In this document: positions 9,913 through 16,363 of the stretch, in pieces
Numbering within the stretch: the first letter of the stretch is position 1
Layout of the letters: every line of letters starts with the position of its first letter
Virus record (IMG/VR): IMGVR_UViG_3300013132_000207
Coordinates: 1-27,610 of that record
Reading direction: 5' to 3' (one strand)
Length of the DNA: 27,610 bases
DNA from: a virus
The notes under the pieces: model-generated
Told to the model about the DNA's origin: nothing
Databases searched by the model: none
The model's input: only the letters and a program-made list of their open reading frames with translations
Translations under genes and position numbers: made by a program

Positions 9913-10332
9913 TTAGCCCCGTTTTTCTTCGTTATACGCTTCTACAATTCTAGCAAGTTGTGGAGTTGGATTAGCAAGGTACATAGCACGGGCTAGTAAC
10001 TCGCCTTGATTAATATCATCAACAGGTGTCATCAGAGCAGAACGGTCACGACCAGGACCACCAGCAGCACCATCAGAAAGTGGCACTCCTTCTTCACCTT
10101 GTGCCATTAAATTAACAGCAGGTAAGGAGTTAGCAAGAGGATTAGCGGGAGCAGGTTCTGCTACTTTAGTAATAGCGCCTTGTGATAATTCGCTTAGTTC
10201 CTTACGTTGTCCGTAAGTACCACCAGAAGCCTCAGCAATGTTTTTTCCTTCGCGCTGAATCTTTTTTACGTTACCTAAATCTTCACGACGAGCATATACT
10301 CCAGGACCGCCAGGAACATCTTGCATTGACAT
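9913..10332 (-). CDS. Small head-module protein, unknown function
   Basis: 139 aa, Gly/Pro/Ala-rich and probably largely disordered, with a basic patch at residues 15-30 (RREDLGNVKKIQREGK) and a helical C-terminus (GELLARAMYLANPTPQLARIVEAYNEEKRG). It is 3 bp downstream of the 87-aa gene and 3 bp before the giant gene. No family recognised. A head-completion or internal structural role would fit the position, but nothing in the sequence proves it. Confidence 0.6.
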   Translation of the reverse strand: MSMQDVPGGPGVYARREDLGNVKKIQREGKNIAEASGGTYGQRKELSELSQGAITKVAEPAPANPLANSLPAVNLMAQGEEGVPLSDGAAGGPGRDRSALMTPVDDINQGELLARAMYLANPTPQLARIVEAYNEEKRG

Positions 10333-10335
10333 AGT

Positions 10336-10599
10336 TTAGTCCTCATCTTCGTCGAAATCATCCAGTGGGTTTTTAATCGGGTCGGTTGGGTCAATTATCC
10401 AGTTAGGATAACTTGACCTATCCATAGCAAATGCTAAAGCAGTAGATTCGTCCATGCCTGCTTTGCGTAGTGCATCATAAACTTCTTTAGTTGCAATAGC
10501 CCAGAAATCTAACTTAGTTAGAATTGGGTCTTTTACTGTTTTAGGTCGTCGTGTCATTTTCTTGACGACTTTCTTAACTGGCTTCTTCTTAGTAGCCAT
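10336..10599 (-). CDS. Small charged head-module protein, unknown function
   Basis: 87 aa with a striking charge split: a Lys-rich N-terminus (KKKPVKKVVKKMTRRPK), a compact helical centre (FWAIATKEVYDALRKAGMDESTALAFAM) and a very acidic tail (DDFDEDED). The basic arm could contact DNA or an acidic partner. It is 1 bp from the portal stop and 3 bp from the next gene, so co-translated with portal. Function unknown. Confidence 0.65.
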   Translation of the reverse strand: MATKKKPVKKVVKKMTRRPKTVKDPILTKLDFWAIATKEVYDALRKAGMDESTALAFAMDRSSYPNWIIDPTDPIKNPLDDFDEDED

Positions 10600-10600
10600 A

Positions 10601-12334
10601 TTAACCTGCTAATCCAGCCAAGATACTTGCTAGGTCAGTAGGAGCAGTAGGGGCCCCGCCAGAGGCGCCAGGAGCGACTGGGGACGTAGGCGTCTCAACT
10701 GGAGCCTGTGTGCCTGGCGGAACCATCTCTTCCTGCATAGGCTGTTCAGGCGCGGGTTGCGGTGTAAATACAGCCAGTGCAGCAGCCTCTATAGTGTCCC
10801 CTTTGCGACGACGTTCAATAACGTCGGCAATTTTTTGAATTAGCATAGATGGGTCTTGACCTTGAGCAGCCATAGCAGGAATTGCTTGGGCTGTTGCTGT
10901 TACAGCAGCGGCTAGATTGCTACGCATTTTTTCAATTTCAATACGTTGTTCTTCCATAGAAACGTTAACGTTCCACGGTAATTCACGTCGTATGAAATCC
11001 TTGGATACTAAATCAGCACCAAGTGCTTGAAGAGAGAAAATCAGAGCGCGCGATGGGTCAAGTCCTGCCATTAAACCGTAACGTACTTCAATAGAAGAGT
11101 CACCTTCAATGTCTTTGCTTGGTTTGTACTTTAACTCGTACGGAGTACCCTGCGCTGTACCTCTGACATTCTTTTCTTTATCGAAAAGGACTTCGTCCAT
11201 CTCGAAACACGTTTTTAGAACATCCTCTAGTGTTTCACCAAGGATAGTCTGTCCTGCTTTAATCTGCGAATCAAAAGCACCAAGTAGTGCTTGTACGCCT
11301 TGTCCAGTAATAATGCTGGCATCAATGTTACCAGTTCTACCTTCAGGATAGCGAGCACCTAAACGTAATTCTGCTTGTAGGGCTGCTTGTTCCTGGAATG
11401 CCGCTGGTGGCATATCTAATCTTACTCTGCCAACACCTGCTGGATTAGAAGTACGAATAATTGAATCTGGACCCATAGGAAGGTCAACAACATCAGATGG
11501 AACAACCAATGGTGCTTGGATTGACTTCTCTGCTGCTTCCATAGCAAGGTTAGCAAAACGAGCACGGGCAAGTTGTACATAGAGTACATCATCAAACTGT
11601 CCGCGCATTTCATCGTCAATAGTAGGACGCTTTGCGATGTAGACAGTCATCTTACCAAGAAGGTTAGGTGCTGCGTTTAGAACAAAGTTACTTCTGCTAG
11701 GTAAGTAAAGAACAGTAACGTCTTTATCTGTATAGCGAATCATTTCAACCATTGAGTTTGTATCTTGGTTGAATCCATCACGTCCAAGTAGGAACGGTGC
11801 GTACTCAGGATACTCTACTGCAAGTTCGCCAATGGTTTTATAGTAACGCTTTGCGTATGCTACGCATCTACCAAATCTATCAAAGTCTGGATAGACACCC
11901 ATAGGGTCTTCTACGCGAATGCGAGGTAGGTCTGCCTCAAAGTCTGGCTCAACGTGAATTGGCAAAAATCCATAAGTAAAGTACCAGTCAGCACCAGAAT
12001 ACATTTGAGACTGCAAGCGTGAGTGATAAATGTAATTGTTTGCAATCATCGTACGCTTGTCAGCAAATGCTCGTGCTTTATCGCTATTAACGTTCATTGC
12101 TGAACAATTAAAAGATGGTAATGGTGCTAGTACTTCAGCCAAGTCACGTGCAGCAACGTCAACGAAGTTGGCAACCATAGACTTGTCCATACCTTCAGGG
12201 AATAGGTCTGGGTAGATTTCGCCCATCTCTCCCTTGCGTACAGCAAGGATATCCGACATACGCGCATCGCGGTCAGCGTTACGCATCTTGATATTATCGA
12301 CGCGCCGCGCTATAGATTGGATATCAAATTCCAT
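10601..12334 (-). CDS. Portal protein
   Basis: 577 aa, the ring through which DNA enters and leaves the head. It follows the large terminase directly. The N-terminal domain (residues ~1-240) is alpha/beta with the pattern W-YFTYGFLPIHVEPDF, RVEDPMGVYPDFDRFGR and AYAKRYYKTIGELA that is typical of portals in this actinophage group. Long helices come later and a Pro/Ala/Thr-rich tail closes it. I place the start at the ATG at 12334, preceded by AGGA, 7 bp after the terminase stop; an ATG 30 bp earlier would overlap terminase by 23 bp and lacks a ribosome site. Confidence 0.85.
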   Translation of the reverse strand: MEFDIQSIARRVDNIKMRNADRDARMSDILAVRKGEMGEIYPDLFPEGMDKSMVANFVDVAARDLAEVLAPLPSFNCSAMNVNSDKARAFADKRTMIANNYIYHSRLQSQMYSGADWYFTYGFLPIHVEPDFEADLPRIRVEDPMGVYPDFDRFGRCVAYAKRYYKTIGELAVEYPEYAPFLLGRDGFNQDTNSMVEMIRYTDKDVTVLYLPSRSNFVLNAAPNLLGKMTVYIAKRPTIDDEMRGQFDDVLYVQLARARFANLAMEAAEKSIQAPLVVPSDVVDLPMGPDSIIRTSNPAGVGRVRLDMPPAAFQEQAALQAELRLGARYPEGRTGNIDASIITGQGVQALLGAFDSQIKAGQTILGETLEDVLKTCFEMDEVLFDKEKNVRGTAQGTPYELKYKPSKDIEGDSSIEVRYGLMAGLDPSRALIFSLQALGADLVSKDFIRRELPWNVNVSMEEQRIEIEKMRSNLAAAVTATAQAIPAMAAQGQDPSMLIQKIADVIERRRKGDTIEAAALAVFTPQPAPEQPMQEEMVPPGTQAPVETPTSPVAPGASGGAPTAPTDLASILAGLAG

Positions 12335-12341
12335 TATAGTC

Positions 12342-14213
12342 CTATTCGTACATAGACAACTCATAATCGTTCACATTAACTGTGTAACGGTTATCTAGTT
12401 GTCTTCTTGTAGCCCATCGGTTTGAGATGTGGCTTTGGTTGATACTAGCATTACTTATCATTTCTCTGGCACGTAGTTCACAGAACCAGAGAGCCATCAC
12501 ACAGTCAGTCTTACCCTTAGTATCAGGAGTCCAGGTTATAAGTTGCTGGATTAGAGCCTTGATACCTTCAGAGTTATCCTGTGACGGTAATTCTATTAAG
12601 TTATCTTTTTGATGTACATTGTTTCGCATAGTACCGAATAGTCCACTCATAGCCGCTACGCCGAATGCGGTATCCCATTTGTTCTTACCAGTAAACTGGC
12701 TGGAGAACCTGACTCCGTTAGAAGCCAAGTAAGAACGCAGGTCATCATCTAGGGCGTACGCCTTCTGGTGTGCGTTGATTTCGATACGTAATTCTTGTGG
12801 GTGGTACACATTAGTCCAGTCTTCAATCAACTGGCGAATCTTCTGAGGTGTTGGGTCTGACATATTAACGCAGTCAAGTATATACCTCTTGCGGGTGTTA
12901 CGGTCTACTGTAAGCATAACAGCAGCAGTATTACCTGTCATAGCAGGGTCTAACCCCATTATGGTATACCAAGACCCGTACTCTTTAGGATGCCCGTTAG
13001 AACCAGGCTTTAGAGGTCCCCTTCTTCGAAGTCTATTGATTGTACCTTGTACGCATACAGGGGAAAATATAGAGTCCTCTTGGACATCTTGCTGTTGGTA
13101 CACAAGCGCCCAGGCCGACGGGCTAACTTCGGAACGTCTGCGAAAAAGTGCTGGTCCATCCCATTTAGGATAGAGACCATTCTCATCAGGTTGAATATTT
13201 TCATCCGAACCTTCCCAAGGGATGTGGCTTTTAGGCCATAGGGTAACCCAGTTCTCAGGGTCTTCATCTAACTCTAGAACTGCTGGCATAGAGAAATACG
13301 TGAAAGGGGTCTTACCGCTTGTCCAGTGGTCGCCATTGCGAATTTCTCGGTATAGGTCGTTAGAGGCTATACGGGTTCCTACAATGAGCAGTTTACCAGA
13401 ATCACCAAGACGGGTTACTACGTCTCGCTGGAGCCAGAGGAGTTGCTTCTCCCATTCGTGTGCGTTGGATGTCGTAACAACGTCATCAAGGATAACGAGA
13501 TTTGAGCGTGCTCCTGTAATTTGTCCACCAATACCAAGGGCTTGTACTGTCGGGTCTTTCTCCGTCGAGTCGCGGCTGAGATAAATCCTGTCAGCCTTCC
13601 AAGTATCCGCATCTTCTTTCCATCCCCCACTGCTGCCATAGACAGCCTGTAGTTTTGACCAGCGCTCGTGGCTCAACCGCTGCTTGATGGAGTAGAGATA
13701 CTCTTTAGCGCGTTCTTGAGTCTTAGAGACAATCGTAATCTTGATATTCGGGTCCATCGCAATTCGATAGACGCAGTAGTTAACTGTAATGACTGTTGAC
13801 TTGGCGTGTTCAGGGGGTACATTTACCAGTAATCTTTTAGGGCTGGCTGGCTCATAGGTCATCGCTGGGTGTAGGTAGGACGGCTCGCGCCCCTCAAGAA
13901 CATCTATCCAGGACCTGTGATGGGGGAAGATAGGGGAGTCTAAGAACTCAGATGAGAACTCCTCAAAGCCTATCTTAAACTTTGCATCCCCCGTGACAAT
14001 GCTGAGGGTGCGCTCGCCTTCTATTCTGGCTGCTTCCAAATTACGCATAAATTGGGCATCTTTGCGCCAGTCTTTCATCACGTCAGGCTTCCTACCAGAG
14101 CGAGCAATCGCATCTTGAAGGTCTAACCCTTGACGGACAAAATCTAATACCTTGGCCTTAGCCTCTCGGAGTTTGGCCACATTGTGGTGCTCTTGACCAC
14201 CCTTAGCAGCCAT
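12342..14213 (-). CDS. terL: Terminase large subunit (ATPase-nuclease)
   Basis: 623 aa, the DNA-packaging motor. Residues ~30-60 form a helix-turn-helix-like segment (ARSGRKPDVMKDWRKD) that may do the DNA-recognition job of a small subunit, as no separate terS is visible. ATPase: Walker A PPEHAKST at 133-140, Walker B LVILDD at 239-244, coupling motif IVGTR at 277-281. Nuclease (RNase H fold): D422 in MGLDPAMTG, E478 in LRIEIN, D570 before CVMALWF. All key residues are present. Starts at ATG with CGGAGG six bases upstream. It is the first gene of the leftward head operon, behind a 180-bp structured leader. Confidence 0.95.
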   Translation of the reverse strand: MAAKGGQEHHNVAKLREAKAKVLDFVRQGLDLQDAIARSGRKPDVMKDWRKDAQFMRNLEAARIEGERTLSIVTGDAKFKIGFEEFSSEFLDSPIFPHHRSWIDVLEGREPSYLHPAMTYEPASPKRLLVNVPPEHAKSTVITVNYCVYRIAMDPNIKITIVSKTQERAKEYLYSIKQRLSHERWSKLQAVYGSSGGWKEDADTWKADRIYLSRDSTEKDPTVQALGIGGQITGARSNLVILDDVVTTSNAHEWEKQLLWLQRDVVTRLGDSGKLLIVGTRIASNDLYREIRNGDHWTSGKTPFTYFSMPAVLELDEDPENWVTLWPKSHIPWEGSDENIQPDENGLYPKWDGPALFRRRSEVSPSAWALVYQQQDVQEDSIFSPVCVQGTINRLRRRGPLKPGSNGHPKEYGSWYTIMGLDPAMTGNTAAVMLTVDRNTRKRYILDCVNMSDPTPQKIRQLIEDWTNVYHPQELRIEINAHQKAYALDDDLRSYLASNGVRFSSQFTGKNKWDTAFGVAAMSGLFGTMRNNVHQKDNLIELPSQDNSEGIKALIQQLITWTPDTKGKTDCVMALWFCELRAREMISNASINQSHISNRWATRRQLDNRYTVNVNDYELSMYE

Positions 14214-14246
14214 ATAAAACCTCCGTTATAAAATCCCCCTTCGCTC

Positions 14247-14344
14247 AGCGCCTTCAGGCGCTTCGCTACCCCCTTGCGAGGCAGCCCCATAGGCTGCCGA
14301 GCGGGAAGGATAAACTCACTAGGGACTTCCGTTCGTTTATCCTT
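14247..14344 (-). promoter_or_regulatory. Structured leader of the terminase operon
   Basis: On the minus strand, before the terminase ATG, lie several perfect inverted repeats: a 10-bp pair AAGGATAAAC/GTTTATCCTT (14306-14315 with 14335-14344), a 7-bp stem GGCAGCC/GGCTGCC (14280-14298) and a 6-bp AGCGCC/GGCGCT stem (14247-14262). A 9-bp pair, 14330-14338 with 14374-14382, shares bases 14335-14338 with the 10-bp pair, so the two stems exclude each other. This is the arrangement of an attenuator or a regulated leader; no U-rich terminator follows except a short ATTTT next to the ribosome site. Confidence 0.5.
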
Positions 14345-14396
14345 ACATATATACTAACCCGTTCAAATACCAAAAACGAACGCTTTGTTATCAAAT

Positions 14397-14409
14397 TGTT
14401 ATAATTATA
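14397..14409. promoter_or_regulatory. Candidate divergent promoter core
   Basis: The 10-bp palindrome TATAATTATA (14400-14409) gives a perfect -10 box on each strand. On the plus strand it is an extended -10 (TGTTATAAT, from 14397). Neither direction has a good -35, so strength is uncertain. It lies in the divergent gap where leftward head genes and rightward island genes must both begin. The 14214-14787 gap has no gene I would defend. Confidence 0.4.
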
Positions 14410-14474
14410 GGTACAATACGGACATTTGTATGCCCCAAATACTGGAAAAATATTATTTGCGGAGAGTGTATACT

Positions 14475-14489
14475 AACGGCTCCGCCGTT
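14475..14489. repeat. 15-bp palindrome AACGGC-TCC-GCCGTT
   Basis: A perfect 6-3-6 inverted repeat in the divergent control gap. It has the same geometry as the dispersed GTACGA palindrome but unrelated arms. Could be an operator or a small hairpin; no T-run follows. Confidence 0.5.
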
Positions 14490-14573
14490 TAAAGCATTGG
14501 GGTCGCGCTAGCGACTCGAAAGGCTTTTTGCTTTCCGATAGGTAAGGTTCTGTGGAGTAGGACCATCGGAGTG

Positions 14574-14599
14574 GCGAGCGAGCGAAGCGAGCGAGCGCG
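14574..14599 (+). repeat. GCGA simple repeat
   Basis: About six GCGA units with one A insertion in the middle, forming a purine-biased, GC-rich tract in the control gap. No gene overlaps it. Meaning unknown. Confidence 0.7.
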
Positions 14600-14682
14600 T
14601 TTTTAAAACGGATTCCACTGATTAAGGGTCGGTTTGTGTTGGGCGGGAGTCTGCGCGAGGGGTTGGGCTTGAGCGTGGGGCT

Positions 14683-14697
14683 GTACGATTCTCGTAC
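14683..14697 (+). repeat. Dispersed palindrome copy 1 (TTC centre)
   Basis: GTACGA-TTC-TCGTAC, flanked T/A. Intergenic; ends 15 bp upstream of the -35 box of the promoter for the 212-aa gene, a position suited to control of that promoter. Confidence 0.95.
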
Positions 14698-14712
14698 ACC
14701 TTGCGCGGTGAT

Positions 14713-14741
14713 TTGACCTTTTAGGGAAATGAGAGTAAACT
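14713..14741 (+). promoter_or_regulatory. Sigma-70-type promoter for the 212-aa gene
   Basis: TTGACC at 14713-14718, a 17-bp spacer, and TAAACT at 14736-14741; predicted start near 14748, 40 bases before the ATG. Good match to a vegetative promoter. It is bracketed by palindrome copy 1 upstream and by a second inverted repeat over the -10/+1. Confidence 0.75.
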
Positions 14742-14754
14742 GGGCTTTGCCCAG
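14740..14754. promoter_or_regulatory. Inverted repeat over -10/start of promoter (CTGGGC-TTT-GCCCAG)
   Basis: A perfect 6-3-6 palindrome overlapping the last -10 bases and the predicted transcription start. The location is that of a repressor operator; it could also be a hairpin at the very 5' end of the message. Confidence 0.5.
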
Positions 14755-14787
14755 ATAGGGTGAAATAAATAATCAAAGGATAAAGAA

Positions 14788-15426
14788 ATGGCAAAGAAAG
14801 AAAGCAAGGAAAAAGCAGTAAAGGCTTCACACGACATCAATGATGAATTAGTGCGCGAACTCTCAGCTTCCTTCAATGTGAATCTAGAGAAGGCTTGGTG
14901 GGTCAAGGCTCGCAAAATGGTAGAAGGTGGCGCGATTTCTGTCCGTGGTCTTAAAGCCACGATTAAGAAAGTTGAAGACACTTTCGGCAACGCTCCAACT
15001 CTGCGCTCTAGTTGGTCGCAATACTTCGAAGACGCTTTCAAGGTCGAGGACTTGGAAGGCGGTAAGGCTCAGACCCTCAAAGCAATTCTGAATCTTACGA
15101 TTCAAGCAACACGCAAGGCTGGCGGTCGCGATGGATTCGCTGAAGTCATTAAAGGTGTAAAGTCTTTTAGTGAACTTTCTAAGAAAGTTGAAAAGATGCC
15201 AAAGCCTCAAAGTGGGTCGAGCGATGAACCAAGCCTCGCTGACTTGAAAGCGGCGCTCGCTACTGCTGACGGCGTGGTGTTAATTGCGCTGACCGCGCTC
15301 CGCGCTCTTTCGGGAGATGAGGCGCTAGTCAAAGACTTCGGCAAGGCTGAGGAATTGGCTAAGGTCTTGAAGGCGATGACCGCCAACTCTCGCGCGGTTG
15401 CGGTTAGCCACCCTGTAAGCGCGTAA
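14788..15426 (+). CDS. 212-aa protein of unknown function, first gene of the plus-strand island
   Basis: A soluble Lys/Ala-rich protein, almost wholly helical by composition. Basic N-terminus (MAKKESKEKAVKAS), helical core with NVNLEKAWWVKARKMVEGG and TFGNAPTLRSSWSQYFEDAF at residues ~30-90, then a Ser/Pro linker (MPKPQSGSSDEP, ~138-150) and an Ala/Leu-rich C-terminal helix bundle. No cysteine motif, membrane segment or known catalytic signature. The ATG has AAGGA upstream and a good promoter 47 bp before it, and the gene ends in a strong hairpin, so it is its own transcription unit. An early, abundantly made protein is plausible (inferred). Confidence 0.8.
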   Translation: MAKKESKEKAVKASHDINDELVRELSASFNVNLEKAWWVKARKMVEGGAISVRGLKATIKKVEDTFGNAPTLRSSWSQYFEDAFKVEDLEGGKAQTLKAILNLTIQATRKAGGRDGFAEVIKGVKSFSELSKKVEKMPKPQSGSSDEPSLADLKAALATADGVVLIALTALRALSGDEALVKDFGKAEELAKVLKAMTANSRAVAVSHPVSA

Positions 15427-15438
15427 GTTCCAAGCGCC

Positions 15439-15468
15439 AAGCGCCTGACCCTTCGGGGTTGGGCGCTT
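15439..15468 (+). terminator. Strong hairpin after the 212-aa gene
   Basis: A 13-bp uninterrupted RNA stem (two G-U pairs) closed by a C-UUCG-G tetraloop, starting 12 bases after the stop codon. There is no U-run right after, which is common in actinobacterial terminators but lowers certainty. An AAGCGCC direct repeat precedes the stem. Confidence 0.6.
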
Positions 15469-15478
15469 CGTGCTGTCC

Positions 15479-15493
15479 GTACGATTATCGTAC
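15479..15493 (+). repeat. Dispersed palindrome copy 2 (TTA centre)
   Basis: GTACGA-TTA-TCGTAC; with CC/GG flanks this is a perfect 9-1-9 palindrome (15477-15495). Intergenic, 10 bp past the terminator hairpin. Confidence 0.95.
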
Positions 15494-15510
15494 GGCGCGC
15501 GCGAAAAAAA

Positions 15511-15696
15511 TTTGTGTTGAGAAAAGTTTGTGCCGAAGGCTCCTTTTGTGTTGGGTTTGTGTGGAGAGTTTGTGTGGAGAGGTTTGTGTCGGGTGAGTTT
15601 GTGTTGGGGTGGGTGATAGATATAGCCGTGTTGCCATGTACGAGAATCGTACGGCACTCACCACCACACCAATACCTAGCCGAAAGGTTTGTGTTG
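15511..15696 (+). repeat. Iteron-like cluster of TTTGTGT repeats
   Basis: Eight copies of TTTGTG(T/C)nG begin at 15511, 15527, 15545, 15556, 15569, 15583, 15598 and 15688. The first seven are 11-18 bp apart. The tract 15507-15610 is strongly G/T-rich on the plus strand. No gene is likely here: the overlapping minus-strand reading frame is a Thr/Gln/Pro low-complexity shadow of the repeats. Two more copies flank the island at 14633 and 20023. Binding sites for a protein, possibly replication-related, are a fair guess. Confidence 0.75.
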
Positions 15697-15727
15697 GTGG
15701 TGGTATAGAGATAGCCGAGTTGCCCAT
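15598..15727 (+). repeat. Pair of ~40-bp imperfect direct repeats
   Basis: 15598-15637 and 15688-15727 both read TTTGTGTTGG-GTGG-TATAGA-ATAGCCG-GTTGCC-AT with a few changes, exactly 90 bp apart. Palindrome copy 3 follows the first repeat directly and is absent after the second. Confidence 0.7.
15638..15652 (-). repeat. Dispersed palindrome copy 3 (GAA centre)
   Basis: GTACGA-GAA-TCGTAC, the reverse orientation of the TTC form. Intergenic, between the two 40-bp direct repeats. Confidence 0.95.
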
Positions 15728-15745
15728 AACTACACCCATTGGGAG

Positions 15746-15774
15746 TTGACTTAGCCACCCTACTATGGGATAAT
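15746..15774 (+). promoter_or_regulatory. Sigma-70-type promoter of the amidoligase operon
   Basis: TTGACT at 15746-15751, a 17-bp spacer, and GATAAT at 15769-15774; predicted start near 15781, one base before the first of three hairpins. It would drive the 15882-19849 gene string. Confidence 0.75.
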
Positions 15775-15781
15775 ATGCTTA

Positions 15782-15858
15782 CCGCAGGTCATACCTACGG
15801 GGAGTGGTGCTGTGCTGACCTTTATCCCAGCACGGCACTACTCGTACGATTCTCGTAC
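15782..15858 (+). promoter_or_regulatory. Leader RNA of three back-to-back hairpins
   Basis: Three stem-loops follow one another from the predicted transcription start: 15782-15800 (7 pairs, one mismatch, CAU loop), 15802-15843 (16 uninterrupted pairs with two G-U, 10-base loop) and 15844-15858 (palindrome copy 4). The ribosome site GAAAGGA and ATG 15882 come 24 bases later. No U-run, so not a plain terminator. I do not recognise a known riboswitch class. Confidence 0.6.
15844..15858 (+). repeat. Dispersed palindrome copy 4 (TTC centre)
   Basis: GTACGA-TTC-TCGTAC, directly abutting the 16-bp hairpin and 23 bp before the ATG at 15882. Confidence 0.95.
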
Positions 15859-15881
15859 ACCTACAACCGAAAGGAAAAGCA

Positions 15882-16199
15882 ATGGCTCGACTAGGCGTAG
15901 TTGATGAGAGTCTGAACTATCGGTGCGATACACCGATTAGGTTCAAGATTACCGATTACAACTTCCGACCAATTAAGACAAGCGATACGCGTATACGGCT
16001 ATTCGAATTGGAATCGTATCGCAACCTATGGGGCGCAGTTTATCCTATGGAGTTGATGGGTTGGAACAAGCGCAAGAAAATCAAGACTTGGGTGCTGGCT
16101 TGTAAAGACATTGACTACACCCAATACGCTTTACAAAGAGGGCAACTCTGCCCTTGTGATATATGTGGAAAGGAGAATCGTGTATCTGACTCAATATGA
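15882..16199 (+). CDS. 105-aa protein of unknown function with C-terminal Cys motif
   Basis: First gene after the operon promoter. Rich in Arg, Tyr and Ile, with a beta-like pattern at residues 15-60 (PIRFKITDYNFRP, RIRLFELESY). The C-terminal CPCDICG (three Cys) could bind a metal together with the Cys in LACKDI. Clear GAAAGGA ribosome site before the ATG. Overlaps the next gene by 20 bp. No family recognised. Confidence 0.7.
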   Translation: MARLGVVDESLNYRCDTPIRFKITDYNFRPIKTSDTRIRLFELESYRNLWGAVYPMELMGWNKRKKIKTWVLACKDIDYTQYALQRGQLCPCDICGKENRVSDSI

Positions 16200-16362
16200 T
16201 ATATTCGCAATTATCATAGCGTTGCTAGGTTTGATGTTTCTTGTATTCACAACCTTCCGCGCTAACGCTCGACTAACACGCCAGCGTGATGAGTGGCGAG
16301 GACAAGCCATCGAACTATACAACGAAGTCAAACTGTACGAGAATCGTACAGAGAGGATATAA
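16180..16362 (+). CDS. Small membrane protein (60 aa)
   Basis: One hydrophobic segment at residues ~8-24 (IFAIIIALLGLMFLVF) followed by a basic, helical cytoplasmic-type tail (RANARLTRQRDEWRGQAIELYNEV). I place the start at GTG 16180 because AAGGAG lies five bases upstream; a longer reading frame from 16111 has no ribosome site. Its last residues, LYENRT, are encoded by palindrome copy 5. Ends 1 base before the next ATG. Resembles Rz-like or other small phage membrane proteins only in layout; function unknown. Confidence 0.65.
   Translation: MYLTQYDIFAIIIALLGLMFLVFTTFRANARLTRQRDEWRGQAIELYNEVKLYENRTERI
16335..16349 (-). repeat. Dispersed palindrome copy 5 (GAA centre, coding)
   Basis: Inside the 60-aa gene near its 3' end, read as Y-E-N-R-T, and also 14 bp upstream of the amidoligase ATG, so it serves as coding sequence and as upstream region. 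Confidence 0.95.
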
Positions 16363-16363
16363 A

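Noticed and set aside
13010-13584. Several 64-120-aa frames inside terminase on both strands
   Set aside because: All overlap the ATPase-nuclease frame, which has every catalytic residue.
14430-14492. 20-codon plus-strand frame (MPQILEKYYLRRVYTNGSAV) as a leader peptide
   Set aside because: Weak ribosome site and no run of regulatory codons; ends in a palindrome, but too short to support.
14214-14787. tRNA or other structured RNA gene in the divergent gap
   Set aside because: No cloverleaf or conserved T-loop seen; only simple stems.
15207-15758. Minus-strand 183-aa frame and related Thr/Gln/Pro-rich frames
   Set aside because: Low-complexity reading of the TTTGTGT repeats, antisense to the 212-aa gene, with no ribosome site.
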